A stretch of 64,000 bases of DNA from Aquabacterium sp. A3 (GTDB lineage Bacteria; Pseudomonadota; Gammaproteobacteria; Burkholderiales; Burkholderiaceae_C), in NCBI RefSeq assembly GCF_038069945.1, contig NZ_JBBPEV010000001.1:930001-994000 (forward strand), written 5' to 3'. This document shows, piece by piece, positions 46,961 to 56,014 of the stretch. The notes under the pieces are model-generated. The model saw nothing but the letters and a program-made list of their open reading frames with translations, searched no databases and was not told where the DNA came from. The position numbers and the translations under genes were made by a program. Position 1 is the stretch's first letter, and each line of letters opens with the position of its first letter.

Positions 46961-47295
46961 GCACCCAGCCACTGGCCCAACAACACTGCAGCCACCAAAG
47001 TGGCCCGGCCCTGTCGGCCGACGCCCTGCCCGCCTTGCTGGCCGAACTGCCCGGCTGGCGTGTCGAGGGCGCTGGCGCTCAAGCCGTGCTGACCCGCACC
47101 GTGGAGTGCAAAGACTTCCACCACACCATGGCCTTCGTGAACGCGGTGGCCTGGGTGGCGCACCAGCAAGACCATCACCCCGACATGCTCGTGGGCTACA
47201 AGACCTGCACCCTGCGCTGGTCCACCCACTCGGTGGGCGGCCTGTCGATCAACGACTTCATCTGCGCCGCCCGGGTAGATGCCCTGGCGCAATGA
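46957..47295 (+). CDS. phhB: Pterin-4a-carbinolamine dehydratase
   Basis: A 112-residue PCD/DCoH protein that recycles tetrahydrobiopterin after phenylalanine hydroxylation. The catalytic histidines are in the family motif DHHPDMLVGYKTCTLRWSTHSVGGLS (key HH of HHP and H of TH). No phenylalanine hydroxylase is adjacent. Translationally coupled on both sides (4-nt overlaps with M48 gene and rsgA). Confidence 0.92.
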   Translation: MSTQPLAQQHCSHQSGPALSADALPALLAELPGWRVEGAGAQAVLTRTVECKDFHHTMAFVNAVAWVAHQQDHHPDMLVGYKTCTLRWSTHSVGGLSINDFICAARVDALAQ

Positions 47296-48266
47296 AGCGC
47301 TCGCAAGGGGCTTCAGGCCGTCCGGATCGCCGTCCAGATCGTCGGCCCAAGGACTCGGGTGAGCCCGCCGGGCGATCGGGGCTGGTCGTGGCCACCCATG
47401 GCCGCCACCTCGTGGTGGAGCCCGCCGAGGGCCCGCGCCTGATCTGCCACCCCCGGGGCAAAAAATCCGAGGCCGTGGTGGGCGACCGCGTGCGCTGGGA
47501 GCCCACCCTGGAGGGTGGCGACGAGGGCGTGATCCTGTCCGTGGATGAACGCCGCAACCTGCTGTACCGGCAGGACGAATGGCGCAGCAAATCCTTCGCG
47601 GCCAACCTCGATCAGTTGCTGATGTGGATCGCGGTCGAACCCGTGTTCAGCGAGGTGCAGCTCACGCGTGCGCTGATCGCGGCCAAGGCGGCCGACATCC
47701 CGGTCACCATCGTGCTCAACAAGGTCGATCTGCCCGGCACCCCCGCCGCCCGCGAACGCCTGGCGCCCTACCGGGCCATGGGCTACCCGGTGGTGGAGTT
47801 GTCGCTGAAACACGAGGCCGAAGCGGCCCGCGCCCAGGTCATGCCTCTGCTGCAAAACCAGGCCAGCCTGGTGCTGGGCCCCTCCGGCGCGGGCAAGAGC
47901 ACGCTGATCAACACCCTGTTGCCCGAAGCACGGGCCCAGGTGGGCGAGATCTCGCAAGCCCTGAACTCGGGGCGCCACACCACCACCAGCTCGCTGTGGT
48001 ACTGGCTGGACGACGCCCGCGCCACCGCCGTGATCGATTCACCGGGCTTTCAGGAATTCGGCCTGCACCACATCGAGCCCATGGCCCTGGCCAGCCTCAT
48101 GCCCGATCTGGCGCCGCACCTGGGCGAGTGCCGGTTTCACAACTGCACGCACCGGCAAGAACCGGGCTGTGCCGTGCGCGCCGCCACCGAGCGCGGCGAG
48201 ATCAGCCCACTGCGCTTGCGCCTGTACGCCGACCTGTTTGAAGAACTGAGCCAGCCCCGCTGGTGA
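47292..48266 (+). CDS. rsgA: Ribosome small subunit biogenesis GTPase RsgA
   Basis: A 324-residue circularly permuted GTPase that helps 30S maturation. An N-terminal OB domain is followed by permuted G motifs: NKVDLPG (G4) before GPSGAGKSTLIN (G1) and DSPGFQEFGL (G3). C-terminal zinc site CRFHNCTHRQEPGC. The ATG at 47292 overlaps the phhB stop (ATGA), so the upstream frame over phhB is not used. A 30-residue Arg/Pro-rich start (SGRPDRRPDRRPKDS) precedes the OB domain. Confidence 0.95.
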   Translation: MKRSQGASGRPDRRPDRRPKDSGEPAGRSGLVVATHGRHLVVEPAEGPRLICHPRGKKSEAVVGDRVRWEPTLEGGDEGVILSVDERRNLLYRQDEWRSKSFAANLDQLLMWIAVEPVFSEVQLTRALIAAKAADIPVTIVLNKVDLPGTPAARERLAPYRAMGYPVVELSLKHEAEAARAQVMPLLQNQASLVLGPSGAGKSTLINTLLPEARAQVGEISQALNSGRHTTTSSLWYWLDDARATAVIDSPGFQEFGLHHIEPMALASLMPDLAPHLGECRFHNCTHRQEPGCAVRAATERGEISPLRLRLYADLFEELSQPRW

Positions 48267-48284
48267 GCCCCACACGAGTTTCCG

Positions 48285-48548
48285 ATGAGCGACCACCTCA
48301 GCCCTTTGGCCCCCACCCTGGACGCCTACGCCCGTGGCGACATGCCCCTGCACGCACTGGCACGCACCTGGCGAGACGCCGCCCAGGCCCACCAGCCAGC
48401 GCTGCCCGCGCGTTACCTGGAAGTGCTGGAGCGCGTGTTGAACCAACTGGAAAGCGCGGCACTGTTCACCGAAGAAAGCTGCTCGTTCAGCCAGGGCGAC
48501 ATGATCGGCGCCCTGCGGGACTGGCTGGCACGCGCGCAGGCCCTGTGA
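48285..48548 (+). CDS. Small hypothetical protein downstream of rsgA
   Basis: An 87-residue, mainly helical, acidic protein without any family I can recognise. It has no signal peptide or membrane segment. It begins 18 nt after rsgA and is likely co-transcribed. A real gene is suggested by context and codon use; function unknown. Confidence 0.65.
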   Translation: MSDHLSPLAPTLDAYARGDMPLHALARTWRDAAQAHQPALPARYLEVLERVLNQLESAALFTEESCSFSQGDMIGALRDWLARAQAL

Positions 48549-48575
48549 GGCCCGCCAGGCGCTGACACGAAGGGC

Positions 48576-49574
48576 TCAGCCGATCAGGTTGGCCAGCGAC
48601 AGCAGCGCCAGCAGCAACATCCACAGCACCACCGAACGCCAGATCAGGCCCACCACGCTGCGCAAGTGCGCCGGTTGTGGGTCGGCTCCCTGTGTGCTGC
48701 CCTGGGCCATGATCACATCGGGTGAATCGCCCTGGGTCATGGTGCGGCTGACGTCCCGGGTCACCTCGCTGACGGCCGGCGCCACCTGGCCCCCCAGACG
48801 CACCCCCAGGGCCCCCGACGCGGCGGCCAGGATGATGCCCTCGTTGGGCCGCACCCACAGCACCGCATGACGGCGCCAGGCATCCACGGCATCCTCAAAA
48901 TTGCCCACCACCGCAAAGCCAAACGCGGTCAGTCGGGCGGGCACGTGGTCCAGCACGGCAAACAGGTCTTGCGACAGGCCCATCAAACGATCGTGCGTGG
49001 GCGTGCCCGTGACCTGGCTCTTGTAAGACCAATAGCGGCTGGCAAACTCGGCCATGCGAAACAGCACGGCACCAGCCGGGCCCAGGCCAAGGGTGGAGAG
49101 CGCCACAAACCAGAAGAACACGCCAAACACATGGCGATGCGCCGCCAGCAGCGAGTACTCCAGCACGTGGCGCAGGATTTCGGTGCGGGGCAACTCCGAG
49201 GCATCCACACTCTGCCACTGGGCCAGCAATTCACGGGCGCGGTCTTCCCGCCCCTGCTCGATGGCATCACGGATGGCCGTGAAGTGGTGGCTGAACTGCC
49301 GAAAACCGAGCATGAAATACAGCACCACCACGTTGAACACGAGCGCCAGCACGGTGCTGTAGCGGTCAACCACCATGAACAGCACGCCCGTCAGCGCGGC
49401 CGGCACGATCACGGTGATGGCCCAGACCACCTTGGCATGGACCGCATCACCGGCGTCAAAATTGCGGCCAGCCCAGCGCACCCACCCCACCAACGCGTGG
49501 TGGATGGGATTGAGGTTGGACAAGGGCTTGAGTTGTTCGGCCAACAGCGCAAACAACACGGCAAAAAAGCTCAT
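48576..49574 (-). CDS. CobD/CbiB family membrane protein
   Basis: A 332-residue polytopic membrane protein of the CobD/CbiB family (adenosylcobinamide-phosphate synthase in cobalamin synthesis). N-terminal MSFFAVLFALLAEQLKP is typical of the betaproteobacterial subtype. RHVFGVFFWFVALSTLGLGPAGAVLFRM and LDHVPARLTAFGFA match CbiB motifs. No other cobalamin gene is nearby, so it may be a paralogue with another role. ATG at 49574 is used; the longer frame (to 49679) overlaps the Nudix gene. Confidence 0.85.
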   Translation of the reverse strand: MSFFAVLFALLAEQLKPLSNLNPIHHALVGWVRWAGRNFDAGDAVHAKVVWAITVIVPAALTGVLFMVVDRYSTVLALVFNVVVLYFMLGFRQFSHHFTAIRDAIEQGREDRARELLAQWQSVDASELPRTEILRHVLEYSLLAAHRHVFGVFFWFVALSTLGLGPAGAVLFRMAEFASRYWSYKSQVTGTPTHDRLMGLSQDLFAVLDHVPARLTAFGFAVVGNFEDAVDAWRRHAVLWVRPNEGIILAAASGALGVRLGGQVAPAVSEVTRDVSRTMTQGDSPDVIMAQGSTQGADPQPAHLRSVVGLIWRSVVLWMLLLALLSLANLIG

Positions 49575-49629
49575 GAACGCATCATAGCGGCCCCGCCCGA
49601 GCCGCCATGCAGTGAACCACCGCCCGAGC

Positions 49630-50319
49630 TCACGCCGACAGGAAACGGTAGAGATTGCGCAACATCGCGGCGGTCGCACCCCAGATGAAATACTCCTTGT
49701 CGGGCGAGGACTGCCAGGGCATGGAATAAAACTCGAGTTTGGTGCCTGCCAGGTCGAACGCCCGCCGCTGGTGATGGCGTGGGTCCATCAGGAACGACAT
49801 CGGCACCTCGAAGACCTCGTCGACCTCGTTGGGGTCGTGCACCAGGTTCAGCCGGTCCAGCTCATCAGGCACCGGATCGATGAGCCCCACCACCGGCGTG
49901 ACCACAAACCCCGTGCCCGTGGTGTAGGTGGGCAAGGTGCCCAGCACTTCCACCCGCTCTGGCGCCAGGCCCACCTCTTCCTGGGCCTCCCGCAGCGCCG
50001 TGGCCACCGGGGTCAGGTCAGAGGGCTCGCTGCGCCCGCCAGGAAAACTGATCTGGCCGCCGTGTTTTTTCAAGTGGGCGGTGCGCTGGGTGAGCAGCAC
50101 CGCTGGCTGCTGCCGCATCACCAGCGGCACCAGCACGGCAGCCGCCACCGGATCCGGGGCCTGGTACCACCGCTCGACCTCGATGTCGGGCTGCCAGATG
50201 GGCGGCGTGCGAAAACGCTCGGCCAGCGCCGGTCGGCTCCAGCGTGCCGCATCCAGGGCGGGGAGGTGGAGATCGTGGCCGAGCAGTTCGGCCAGACGAG
50301 GGTCAATGGTCAGCGCCAT
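49630..50319 (-). CDS. Nudix hydrolase, CoA pyrophosphatase-like (NudL type)
   Basis: A 229-residue Nudix protein. The Nudix box is at GGRSEPSDLTPVATALREAQ, continuing EEVGL, and the CoA-pyrophosphatase motif LLTQRTAHLKKHGGQISFPG precedes it. These enzymes cut CoA to 3',5'-ADP and phosphopantetheine. Same strand as and about 55 nt upstream of the CobD-like gene. Confidence 0.92.
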   Translation of the reverse strand: MALTIDPRLAELLGHDLHLPALDAARWSRPALAERFRTPPIWQPDIEVERWYQAPDPVAAAVLVPLVMRQQPAVLLTQRTAHLKKHGGQISFPGGRSEPSDLTPVATALREAQEEVGLAPERVEVLGTLPTYTTGTGFVVTPVVGLIDPVPDELDRLNLVHDPNEVDEVFEVPMSFLMDPRHHQRRAFDLAGTKLEFYSMPWQSSPDKEYFIWGATAAMLRNLYRFLSA

Positions 50320-50385
50320 GCGTCAATGATAAAAGCCGCCGACGCGAGTGCGAGGGCGGCTTGAAATATCCGAGCGGTGATATCG

Positions 50386-50488
50386 GCTCAGGCCAGCTTT
50401 TGCCTTGGGCGAAAGCCGGTTTGCCATGCGGTGCATGGCACCACTCAGCCTGACGCTGAGTGGCTTCGCTTCGCTCAGGCCAGCTTTT
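50386..50488. repeat. 16-nt direct repeat duplicating the rplS tail, with two hairpins between
   Basis: GCTCAGGCCAGCTTTT occurs at 50386-50401 and again at 50473-50488, the latter being the last codons and stop of rplS. Between the copies are two perfect hairpins: TGCCATGC/GCATGGCA (50422-50440) and CCACTCAGC/GCTGAGTGG (50441-50463). Downstream of the rplS operon these could terminate transcription. Confidence 0.7.
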
Positions 50489-50831
50489 CCTTGATGCGTG
50501 CGGACTTGCCGGAACGCTGACGCAGGTAGTACAGCTTGGCGCGGCGCACATCACCACGGCGCTTGACTTCGATGTTGGCGATCAGAGGGCTGTACAGCTG
50601 GAACGTACGCTCCACGCCTTCGCCGCTGGAGATCTTGCGCACGATGAAGCTGCTGTTGAGGCCGCGGTTGCGCTTGGCAATCACGACGCCTTCATAGGCT
50701 TGCAGACGCTTGCGGGTACCTTCAACCACCTTGACGCTGACGATCACGGTGTCGCCAGGGGCGAACGAAGGAATGGTCTTGTTCAGACGAGCAATTTCTT
50801 CTTGCTCGAGTTGCTGGATGATGTTGGACAT
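50475..50831 (-). CDS. rplS: 50S ribosomal protein L19
   Basis: A 118-residue ribosomal protein at the 30S-50S interface. The start [16 protein letters not shown] at 50831 is the family start. [23 protein letters not shown] and [10 protein letters not shown] match. Last gene of the rpsP-rimM-trmD-rplS operon. Confidence 0.97.
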   Translation of the reverse strand: MSNIIQQLEQEEIARLNKTIPSFAPGDTVIVSVKVVEGTRKRLQAYEGVVIAKRNRGLNSSFIVRKISSGEGVERTFQLYSPLIANIEVKRRGDVRRAKLYYLRQRSGKSARIKEKLA

Positions 50832-50948
50832 CAATGGGCTCCTAGATGATCTTGCCCGCACCTTGATGAATGGTGGGCTGGCGGCTACAGGGCAGCGCCC
50901 TGGGCTTCCAGACCGATGCGGTCGGGTAGAGGATCGGAAAACCCAAGA

Positions 50949-51743
50949 TTATAGCGCAAGTCCGCGCAAAAAGTCTTCATCCTTTTTGGACAGCTCTCCG
51001 CGGGCCCGCGCGGCCTCGATCAGCTCGGGGCGGCGGCGGGCGGTGATCGCCAATTGCTGCTGCCGGCGCCACCGCGCGATCTCTGCATGGTGCCCCGACA
51101 TCAACACGGCAGGCACCGACATGTCCAGGGGGTGCGCCTGCTCGCCACCGACCTGCGGCCCACCCAGGGTCAAGACCTCTGGCCGGCTGTAATGAGGGCA
51201 ATCCAGCAGGCCGTTGGAAAAACTGTCCTGCTCGTGCGATGCGGCGTCATGCAGAACGCCGGGCTGCAGGCGTGCCACCGCATCCACCAGGGTCAAGGCG
51301 GGCAACTCTCCGCCGGACAGCACATAGTCACCCAGGCTGATCTCTTCGTCCACAAAGGCGTCAATGAAGCGCTGGTCCACGCCTTCATAGCGCCCGCACA
51401 ACAACACACAGCCGGGAGAGGCCGCCAACTCGGCGACGCGCGCCTGGGTCAGGGGCCGTCCGGCTGGACTGAACAAGATCACCGGCAAAGGCCCCAGCCC
51501 CGCCTGGGCCTGGTGCTGGCGAATCGCCTGCAGGCAACGCACCAGGGGCTCCACCAGCATGACCATGCCGGGGCCGCCGCCAAAGGGCCGGTCATCCACC
51601 CGCCGATAGGCGCCCTCGGCGTGATCGCGCAAGGGCCACAGGTGCAACTCGACCAGGCGCTGCTCAAAGGCGCGGCGGGTCACGCCCACCTGCTGGAAGG
51701 GCCCGAACAGCTCAGGAAACAGGGTGATGATGTCGAAGCGCAC
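50949..51743 (-). CDS. trmD: tRNA (guanine(37)-N(1))-methyltransferase
   Basis: A 264-residue trefoil-knot methyltransferase making m1G37 in tRNA. Conserved VRFDIITLFPELF at the N-terminus, PFGGGPGMVMLVEP, VLLCGRYEGVDQRFID and EISLGDYVLSGGEL (SAM/knot). The start is GTG at 51743 (a second GTG lies 15 nt upstream). Just downstream of rimM on the same strand. Confidence 0.95.
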   Translation of the reverse strand: MRFDIITLFPELFGPFQQVGVTRRAFEQRLVELHLWPLRDHAEGAYRRVDDRPFGGGPGMVMLVEPLVRCLQAIRQHQAQAGLGPLPVILFSPAGRPLTQARVAELAASPGCVLLCGRYEGVDQRFIDAFVDEEISLGDYVLSGGELPALTLVDAVARLQPGVLHDAASHEQDSFSNGLLDCPHYSRPEVLTLGGPQVGGEQAHPLDMSVPAVLMSGHHAEIARWRRQQQLAITARRRPELIEAARARGELSKKDEDFLRGLAL

Positions 51744-51760
51744 GGCGCCTGTCACCGGAC

Positions 51761-52375
51761 TCAGTAGTCCAGTCCCCAGTCGGCCACGATGCGACGCTCC
51801 GCCAGGCTGACGCTGTCGATGTAGGCCGAAACAAAGGGGATCAGACGCTCGATCGCGCTGCCGTCTGCGGCTTGGGCCTCGCAGCGCAGCACACAATGCG
51901 GCCCGGTTTCAATCAAACCAGCCACACGGCCCAGGGCCTCACCCTCACGGTTGAGCACGTCCAGACCGATCAGGTCGATCCAGTAAAACTCGTCATCGTC
52001 GGGGGTTGGGAACGCGGATCTCGACACGAACACGCGAGCGCCTTTGAGCGACTCGGCGGTGCTGCGATCGTCCACCCCTTGGGCGGTCACCACGATGGCG
52101 TCACCCTGCTCTCGGGCTTGGCGCACCTGAAGAAACCTGGGCTGGCCAAGCAAGTTGGGTACCGCCGGCCGCTTGACGCCACCCGGAAATTCGGCCGGTT
52201 TCAGAAACCAGCGCTTGGTGCAGAACAGGGCCTGGGGATCGGGCGAAAAAGGCAGAACCTTGAAGCCACCCTTGATGCCCCAGGCGTCCAGCACACGCCC
52301 CACCTCGACCGCATCGTCGGGCCACACCTCGCCATCGATCAGCACAGGGGCTTTGGCGGTGGTGGGCTCACTCAT
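51761..52375 (-). CDS. rimM: Ribosome maturation factor RimM
   Basis: A 204-residue 16S processing factor that binds ribosomal protein S19. Two domains: the N-terminal RimM barrel (VGRVLDAWGIKGGFKVLPF) and the PRC barrel (EFYWIDLIGLDVLNREGEAL, IPFVSAYIDSVSLAERRIVADW). Between rpsP and trmD on the same strand. Confidence 0.95.
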   Translation of the reverse strand: MSEPTTAKAPVLIDGEVWPDDAVEVGRVLDAWGIKGGFKVLPFSPDPQALFCTKRWFLKPAEFPGGVKRPAVPNLLGQPRFLQVRQAREQGDAIVVTAQGVDDRSTAESLKGARVFVSRSAFPTPDDDEFYWIDLIGLDVLNREGEALGRVAGLIETGPHCVLRCEAQAADGSAIERLIPFVSAYIDSVSLAERRIVADWGLDY

Positions 52376-52410
52376 GCGGCAGGGCAGGCAAGGCGATCGA
52401 CGAACGTCGA

Positions 52411-52668
52411 TCAGGCCGCAGCGGCCTTGGCCTTGGCTTCGCGCAGCAGGCGAGCCACGGTGTCGGACATCTGGGCGCCATTGCTCACCCAGTGTTCGAT
52501 GCGGTCGGTGGAGACACGCAGGGTTTCAGCCTGGCCAGATGCCACGGGGTTGTAGAAACCCACGCGCTCCAGGAAGCGGCCGTCACGGCGGCAACGGCTG
52601 TCAGCAGCCACGATGTTGTAGAACGGGCGCTTCTTGGAGCCGCCGCGCGAGAGTCGAATCACGACCAT
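52411..52668 (-). CDS. rpsP: 30S ribosomal protein S16
   Basis: An 85-residue ribosomal protein; [20 protein letters not shown] and [20 protein letters not shown] are diagnostic. ATG at 52668. First gene of the operon; an Ala/Lys-rich tail ends the protein. A TATAAT lies about 165 nt upstream at 52832-52837. Confidence 0.97.
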   Translation of the reverse strand: MVVIRLSRGGSKKRPFYNIVAADSRCRRDGRFLERVGFYNPVASGQAETLRVSTDRIEHWVSNGAQMSDTVARLLREAKAKAAAA

Positions 52669-52831
52669 GATGTGTCCTTCAGTTGGGTTCAATCGACCAT
52701 CCCGCCGGGAGACACTCGGGCGATCAGGCCAGGCGGTGCACACAAGGCCCAGGCCTCGCCGCACACCACAGGTTTTCAGCCCACTTAGATACGCGCAGGG
52801 CATTCACCCCACGTAGGCCGGAAAACCGCGC

Positions 52832-52837
52832 ATTATA
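52832..52837 (-). promoter_or_regulatory. TATAAT -10 element upstream of rpsP
   Basis: On the minus strand a perfect TATAAT lies between rpsP and the divergent TM2 gene. A convincing -35 is not seen. If used, the rpsP operon leader would be about 155 nt long. Confidence 0.45.
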
Positions 52838-52933
52838 GTCAGCAACCGGCGATTTGGGTAGTCCCTCGTCCCGCGCGGCCCACATTCCCCTTTTTCGATC
52901 TCTTGTTCGATTTCTTGACGCCCTGCCCCTGCC

Positions 52934-53398
52934 ATGTCTTCCAGCTCGTCTTCCATCAAGTCCAAGGCGCTGGCCACCTGGGCCGCCGTCCTGGGCGGCC
53001 CCTTCGGCCTGCACCGTTTTTACCTGTATGGGCTGAATGACCGCCTGGGTTGGCTGTGCCCCATCCCGACACTGGCCGGGGCCTGGGGCGTGCGCCGGGT
53101 GTTTGAGCTGGGCCAAAACGACCAACTGGCCTGGGTGCTGCTGCCGGTGTTGGGCTTCATGGTGGCGGCGTGCATGTTGCAGGCCATCATCTACGGGCTC
53201 ACGCCAGACGAGGCCTGGCACGCACGCCACAACCGCCTGGTGCCGCCCGCACAGCGTCCTGCCAGCGGCTGGGGCGTGGTCATTGGCATCGTGACGGCCT
53301 TGCTGGTGGGGGCCACCGTGTTGATGTCGACCATCGCCTACTCGGGACAGCGCTACTTCGAATACCAGATTGAAGAGGCCCTGAAGATCAGCCAATGA
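52934..53398 (+). CDS. TM2 domain-containing membrane protein
   Basis: A 154-residue small membrane protein. The TM2 motif is in KSKALATWAAVLGGPFGLHRFYLYG, the family's G-x-G/G-x-HRFYLG loop between two helices. Two further helices follow (about 58-82 and 115-140). Function unknown. Divergent from the rpsP operon. Confidence 0.85.
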   Translation: MSSSSSSIKSKALATWAAVLGGPFGLHRFYLYGLNDRLGWLCPIPTLAGAWGVRRVFELGQNDQLAWVLLPVLGFMVAACMLQAIIYGLTPDEAWHARHNRLVPPAQRPASGWGVVIGIVTALLVGATVLMSTIAYSGQRYFEYQIEEALKISQ

Positions 53399-53483
53399 CA
53401 CACCGCCACGGCATCGTGCGGCGCCACACGGCGACGGTGTGCAGGATAATCACGGGTTTTCTGCACCCCGACGCTGACCGCCC

Positions 53484-54611
53484 ATGACCGCCGCCACGCC
53501 CCCGAACCAGAATGCCCCCCTCACCTACGACCAGGCCGGCGTCAACTACGACCTGATCGACCCGCTGAAGGTGGCCGCACAGCGTGCTGCCGCCGCCACG
53601 GGCTCGCACCTGGCCAGCCATGGCTTCAGCGAGGTGCTGGCATCCCGCGGCGAATCGGCCTATGTGGTCGATGTGGGCCCGATGTACCTGGCCTCGATCG
53701 TGGAATGCCTGGGCACCAAGACCCTGGTGGCCGACGAGATGGCCACCCTGACGGGCAAGAGCTACTACGACAGCATCGCGCAAGACACCATCGCCATGGC
53801 GGTGAACGACCTGATCACCGTGGGCGCCACGCCCCTGGTGGTGCAGGCCTACTGGGCCGCCGGTGGCTCGGACTGGTTTGGCGACAAGGTGCGCGCCAAC
53901 GCCCTGGTGGCCGGCTGGAAAAAGGCCTGCGAGGTCTGCAACGTGGCCTGGGGCGGCGGCGAAACGCCTGCCCTGGCCGGCATCGTGGCCGATGGCCGGG
54001 TTGATCTGGCGGCATCCTGCACCGGCATCATCAGCCCCAAGACCCGCTTGTCGGTGGGCGATGCACTGGGCGCCGGCGACGCCATCGTCTTCCTGGCCTC
54101 CAGCGGCATCCACGCCAACGGCCTGTCGCTGGCGCGCAAGCTGGCCGAGCGCCTGCCCCAGGGCTACCTCACCGACATCGGCAACGGCCAAAGCTACGGC
54201 GAGGCCCTGCTGGCGCCCACCGTGCTGTACTCGCCCGTCACCGAAGCGCTGGCCAAAGAAGGCATCATCCCCAACTACTGCGCCAACGTCACCGGCCACG
54301 GCTGGCGCAAGCTGCTGCGCCACCCCAAGCAACTCACCTACCGCATCACCCAGGTGCCGCCCAAAACCCCGGTGCTGGCCTTCATGCAGAAGGAATGCGG
54401 CCTGGACGACCACGAGGCCTATGGCACGCTGAACATGGGCGCCGGCTTTGCGCTGTACGTCAAGCCCGAGCACGCCGAGCGCGTGGTGGCCGTGGCCAAG
54501 GGCCTGGGCATCGACGCCTGGGTGGCGGGCCGCGTGGAAGACGGCCCCAAACAGGTGATCATCGAACCGCTGGGCGTCACCTACGGTGCGGATGAATTGC
54601 AACTGCGCTGA
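53484..54611 (+). CDS. purM: Phosphoribosylformylglycinamidine cyclo-ligase (AIR synthetase)
   Basis: A 375-residue ATP-dependent enzyme of purine synthesis (FGAM to AIR). LTYDQAGVNYDLIDPLK, MAVNDLITVGATPLVVQAYW, GGGETPALAGI and FLASSGIHANGLSL are conserved family motifs. A -10-like GATAAT lies at about 53443. Followed by ffs and aroB. Confidence 0.95.
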   Translation: MTAATPPNQNAPLTYDQAGVNYDLIDPLKVAAQRAAAATGSHLASHGFSEVLASRGESAYVVDVGPMYLASIVECLGTKTLVADEMATLTGKSYYDSIAQDTIAMAVNDLITVGATPLVVQAYWAAGGSDWFGDKVRANALVAGWKKACEVCNVAWGGGETPALAGIVADGRVDLAASCTGIISPKTRLSVGDALGAGDAIVFLASSGIHANGLSLARKLAERLPQGYLTDIGNGQSYGEALLAPTVLYSPVTEALAKEGIIPNYCANVTGHGWRKLLRHPKQLTYRITQVPPKTPVLAFMQKECGLDDHEAYGTLNMGAGFALYVKPEHAERVVAVAKGLGIDAWVAGRVEDGPKQVIIEPLGVTYGADELQLR

Positions 54612-54653
54612 CCACATTGACAAGGCGGGCGCTCGGGATCGCCTACAATCCAC

Positions 54654-54755
54654 GGTGACGGGCCTCCCCGCATGGGGGCGCGGCCAACCGGGTCAGATCG
54701 GGAACGAAGCAGCCCTAACCGTTTGCCTTCAGTGCCGGGGTTAAGGCTCGTCACC
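54654..54755 (+). ncRNA. ffs: 4.5S RNA of the signal recognition particle (bacterial small SRP RNA)
   Basis: A roughly 102-nt RNA closed by GGTGACG (54654-54660) and CGTCACC (54749-54755). The conserved tetraloop/symmetric-loop region reads GGGTCAGATCGGGAACGAAG then CAGCCC, the Ffh-binding domain signature. A TACAAT -10 at 54644-54649 would place the start at about 54655, and a TTGACA at 54617 is too far for an ordinary spacer. A short T-rich stretch follows the stem. Confidence 0.95.
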
Positions 54756-54865
54756 CCCTCTCTTTTCCCCGATTCTTCCTCCTGATTCATTCGGGTCTGG
54801 ATGCCTGCCACCGCGACACGGTGCGCCGTCTGGTCGGGCCATCCGTCCCTCAGCTGACGGCATTC

Positions 54866-55990
54866 ATGGCAACGACCACCCTCTCTGCAGCACGCCCCGC
54901 CCCTGAAGGCACCAGCACGGTGTCCATCGACCTGGGCGACCGAAGCTACGACATCCTCATCGGCGAGGGTTTGCTGGAGGCGGCCGACACCTTCGCTGGC
55001 CTGCCGCGCGCCAGCAAGGCGCTGATCGTGACCAACACCACGGTGGGCCCGCTGTACACAGCGCGCCTGCGCCAGGCCATCGCACCGCTCTACCAGCAGG
55101 TGCTGGATGTGGAGCTGCCCGACGGCGAGCAGTACAAAGACTGGCCCGCGCTGAACCAGGTCTTCACCCGCCTGCTGGAAGAAGCCGCCGACCGCAAGAC
55201 CGTGCTGTATGCCCTGGGGGGCGGCGTGGTGGGCGACATGACCGGTTTTGCCGCCGCGTGCTACATGCGCGGCGTGCCCTTCGTGCAGGTGCCCACCACC
55301 TTGCTGGCCCAGGTGGATTCGAGCGTGGGCGGCAAGACCGCCATCAACCACCCGGCCGGCAAGAACATGATCGGGGCCTTCTACCAGCCCCTGCGCGTGG
55401 TGTGCGACCTCGCCACGCTGGACACCTTGCCGCAGCGCGAGTTGCTGGCCGGCCTGGCCGAAGTCATCAAGTACGGCCCCATCGCCGATGCGGAGTTTCT
55501 GGCTTGGCTGGAAGCGCACATGGACGCCCTGCTGGCGCGTGACCGGCAGGCCCTGAAGTACGCCGTGCAGCGCTCGTGCGAGATCAAGGCCTGGGTGGTG
55601 GGGCAAGACGAAAAAGAGTCTGGCCTGCGCGCCATCCTCAACTACGGCCACACGTTCGGCCACGCCATCGAGGCGGGCCTGGGCTACGGCGAATGGCTGC
55701 ACGGCGAGGCCGTGGGCTGTGGCATGGTGATGGCGGCCGACCTGTCGGCCCGATTGGGCCTGATCGACGAGACCACCTCACAGCGCATCCAGGCCTTGAT
55801 CGCGCGCACCGGGTTGCCCGTCAAGGGCCCGGCCCTGAGTGCCGACCGCTACCTGGAGCTGATGCAGGTGGACAAAAAAGCCGAGGGTGGCGAAATCCGT
55901 TTTGTGGTGATCGGCCCGCTGGGCACCGCCGGCATGCGTCCCGCGCCCGAGCGCCTCGTGCGCGAGGTCATTGCGGCGCACACGTGCTGA
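54866..55990 (+). CDS. aroB: 3-dehydroquinate synthase
   Basis: A 374-residue NAD+/zinc enzyme of the shikimate pathway. NAD and substrate motifs: [40 protein letters not shown], and zinc ligands in [13 protein letters not shown] and [13 protein letters not shown] at 54866 ([11 protein letters not shown]). An upstream extension would run into ffs. Followed by dgt with a 24-nt gap. Confidence 0.96.
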   Translation: MATTTLSAARPAPEGTSTVSIDLGDRSYDILIGEGLLEAADTFAGLPRASKALIVTNTTVGPLYTARLRQAIAPLYQQVLDVELPDGEQYKDWPALNQVFTRLLEEAADRKTVLYALGGGVVGDMTGFAAACYMRGVPFVQVPTTLLAQVDSSVGGKTAINHPAGKNMIGAFYQPLRVVCDLATLDTLPQRELLAGLAEVIKYGPIADAEFLAWLEAHMDALLARDRQALKYAVQRSCEIKAWVVGQDEKESGLRAILNYGHTFGHAIEAGLGYGEWLHGEAVGCGMVMAADLSARLGLIDETTSQRIQALIARTGLPVKGPALSADRYLELMQVDKKAEGGEIRFVVIGPLGTAGMRPAPERLVREVIAAHTC

Positions 55991-56014
55991 CACCGCACCA
56001 AGCAGGCACGCACC

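Noticed and set aside
54617..54649. TTGACA and TACAAT as a standard promoter of ffs
   Set aside because: The spacer is 21 nt, too long for sigma-70; only the -10 is accepted.
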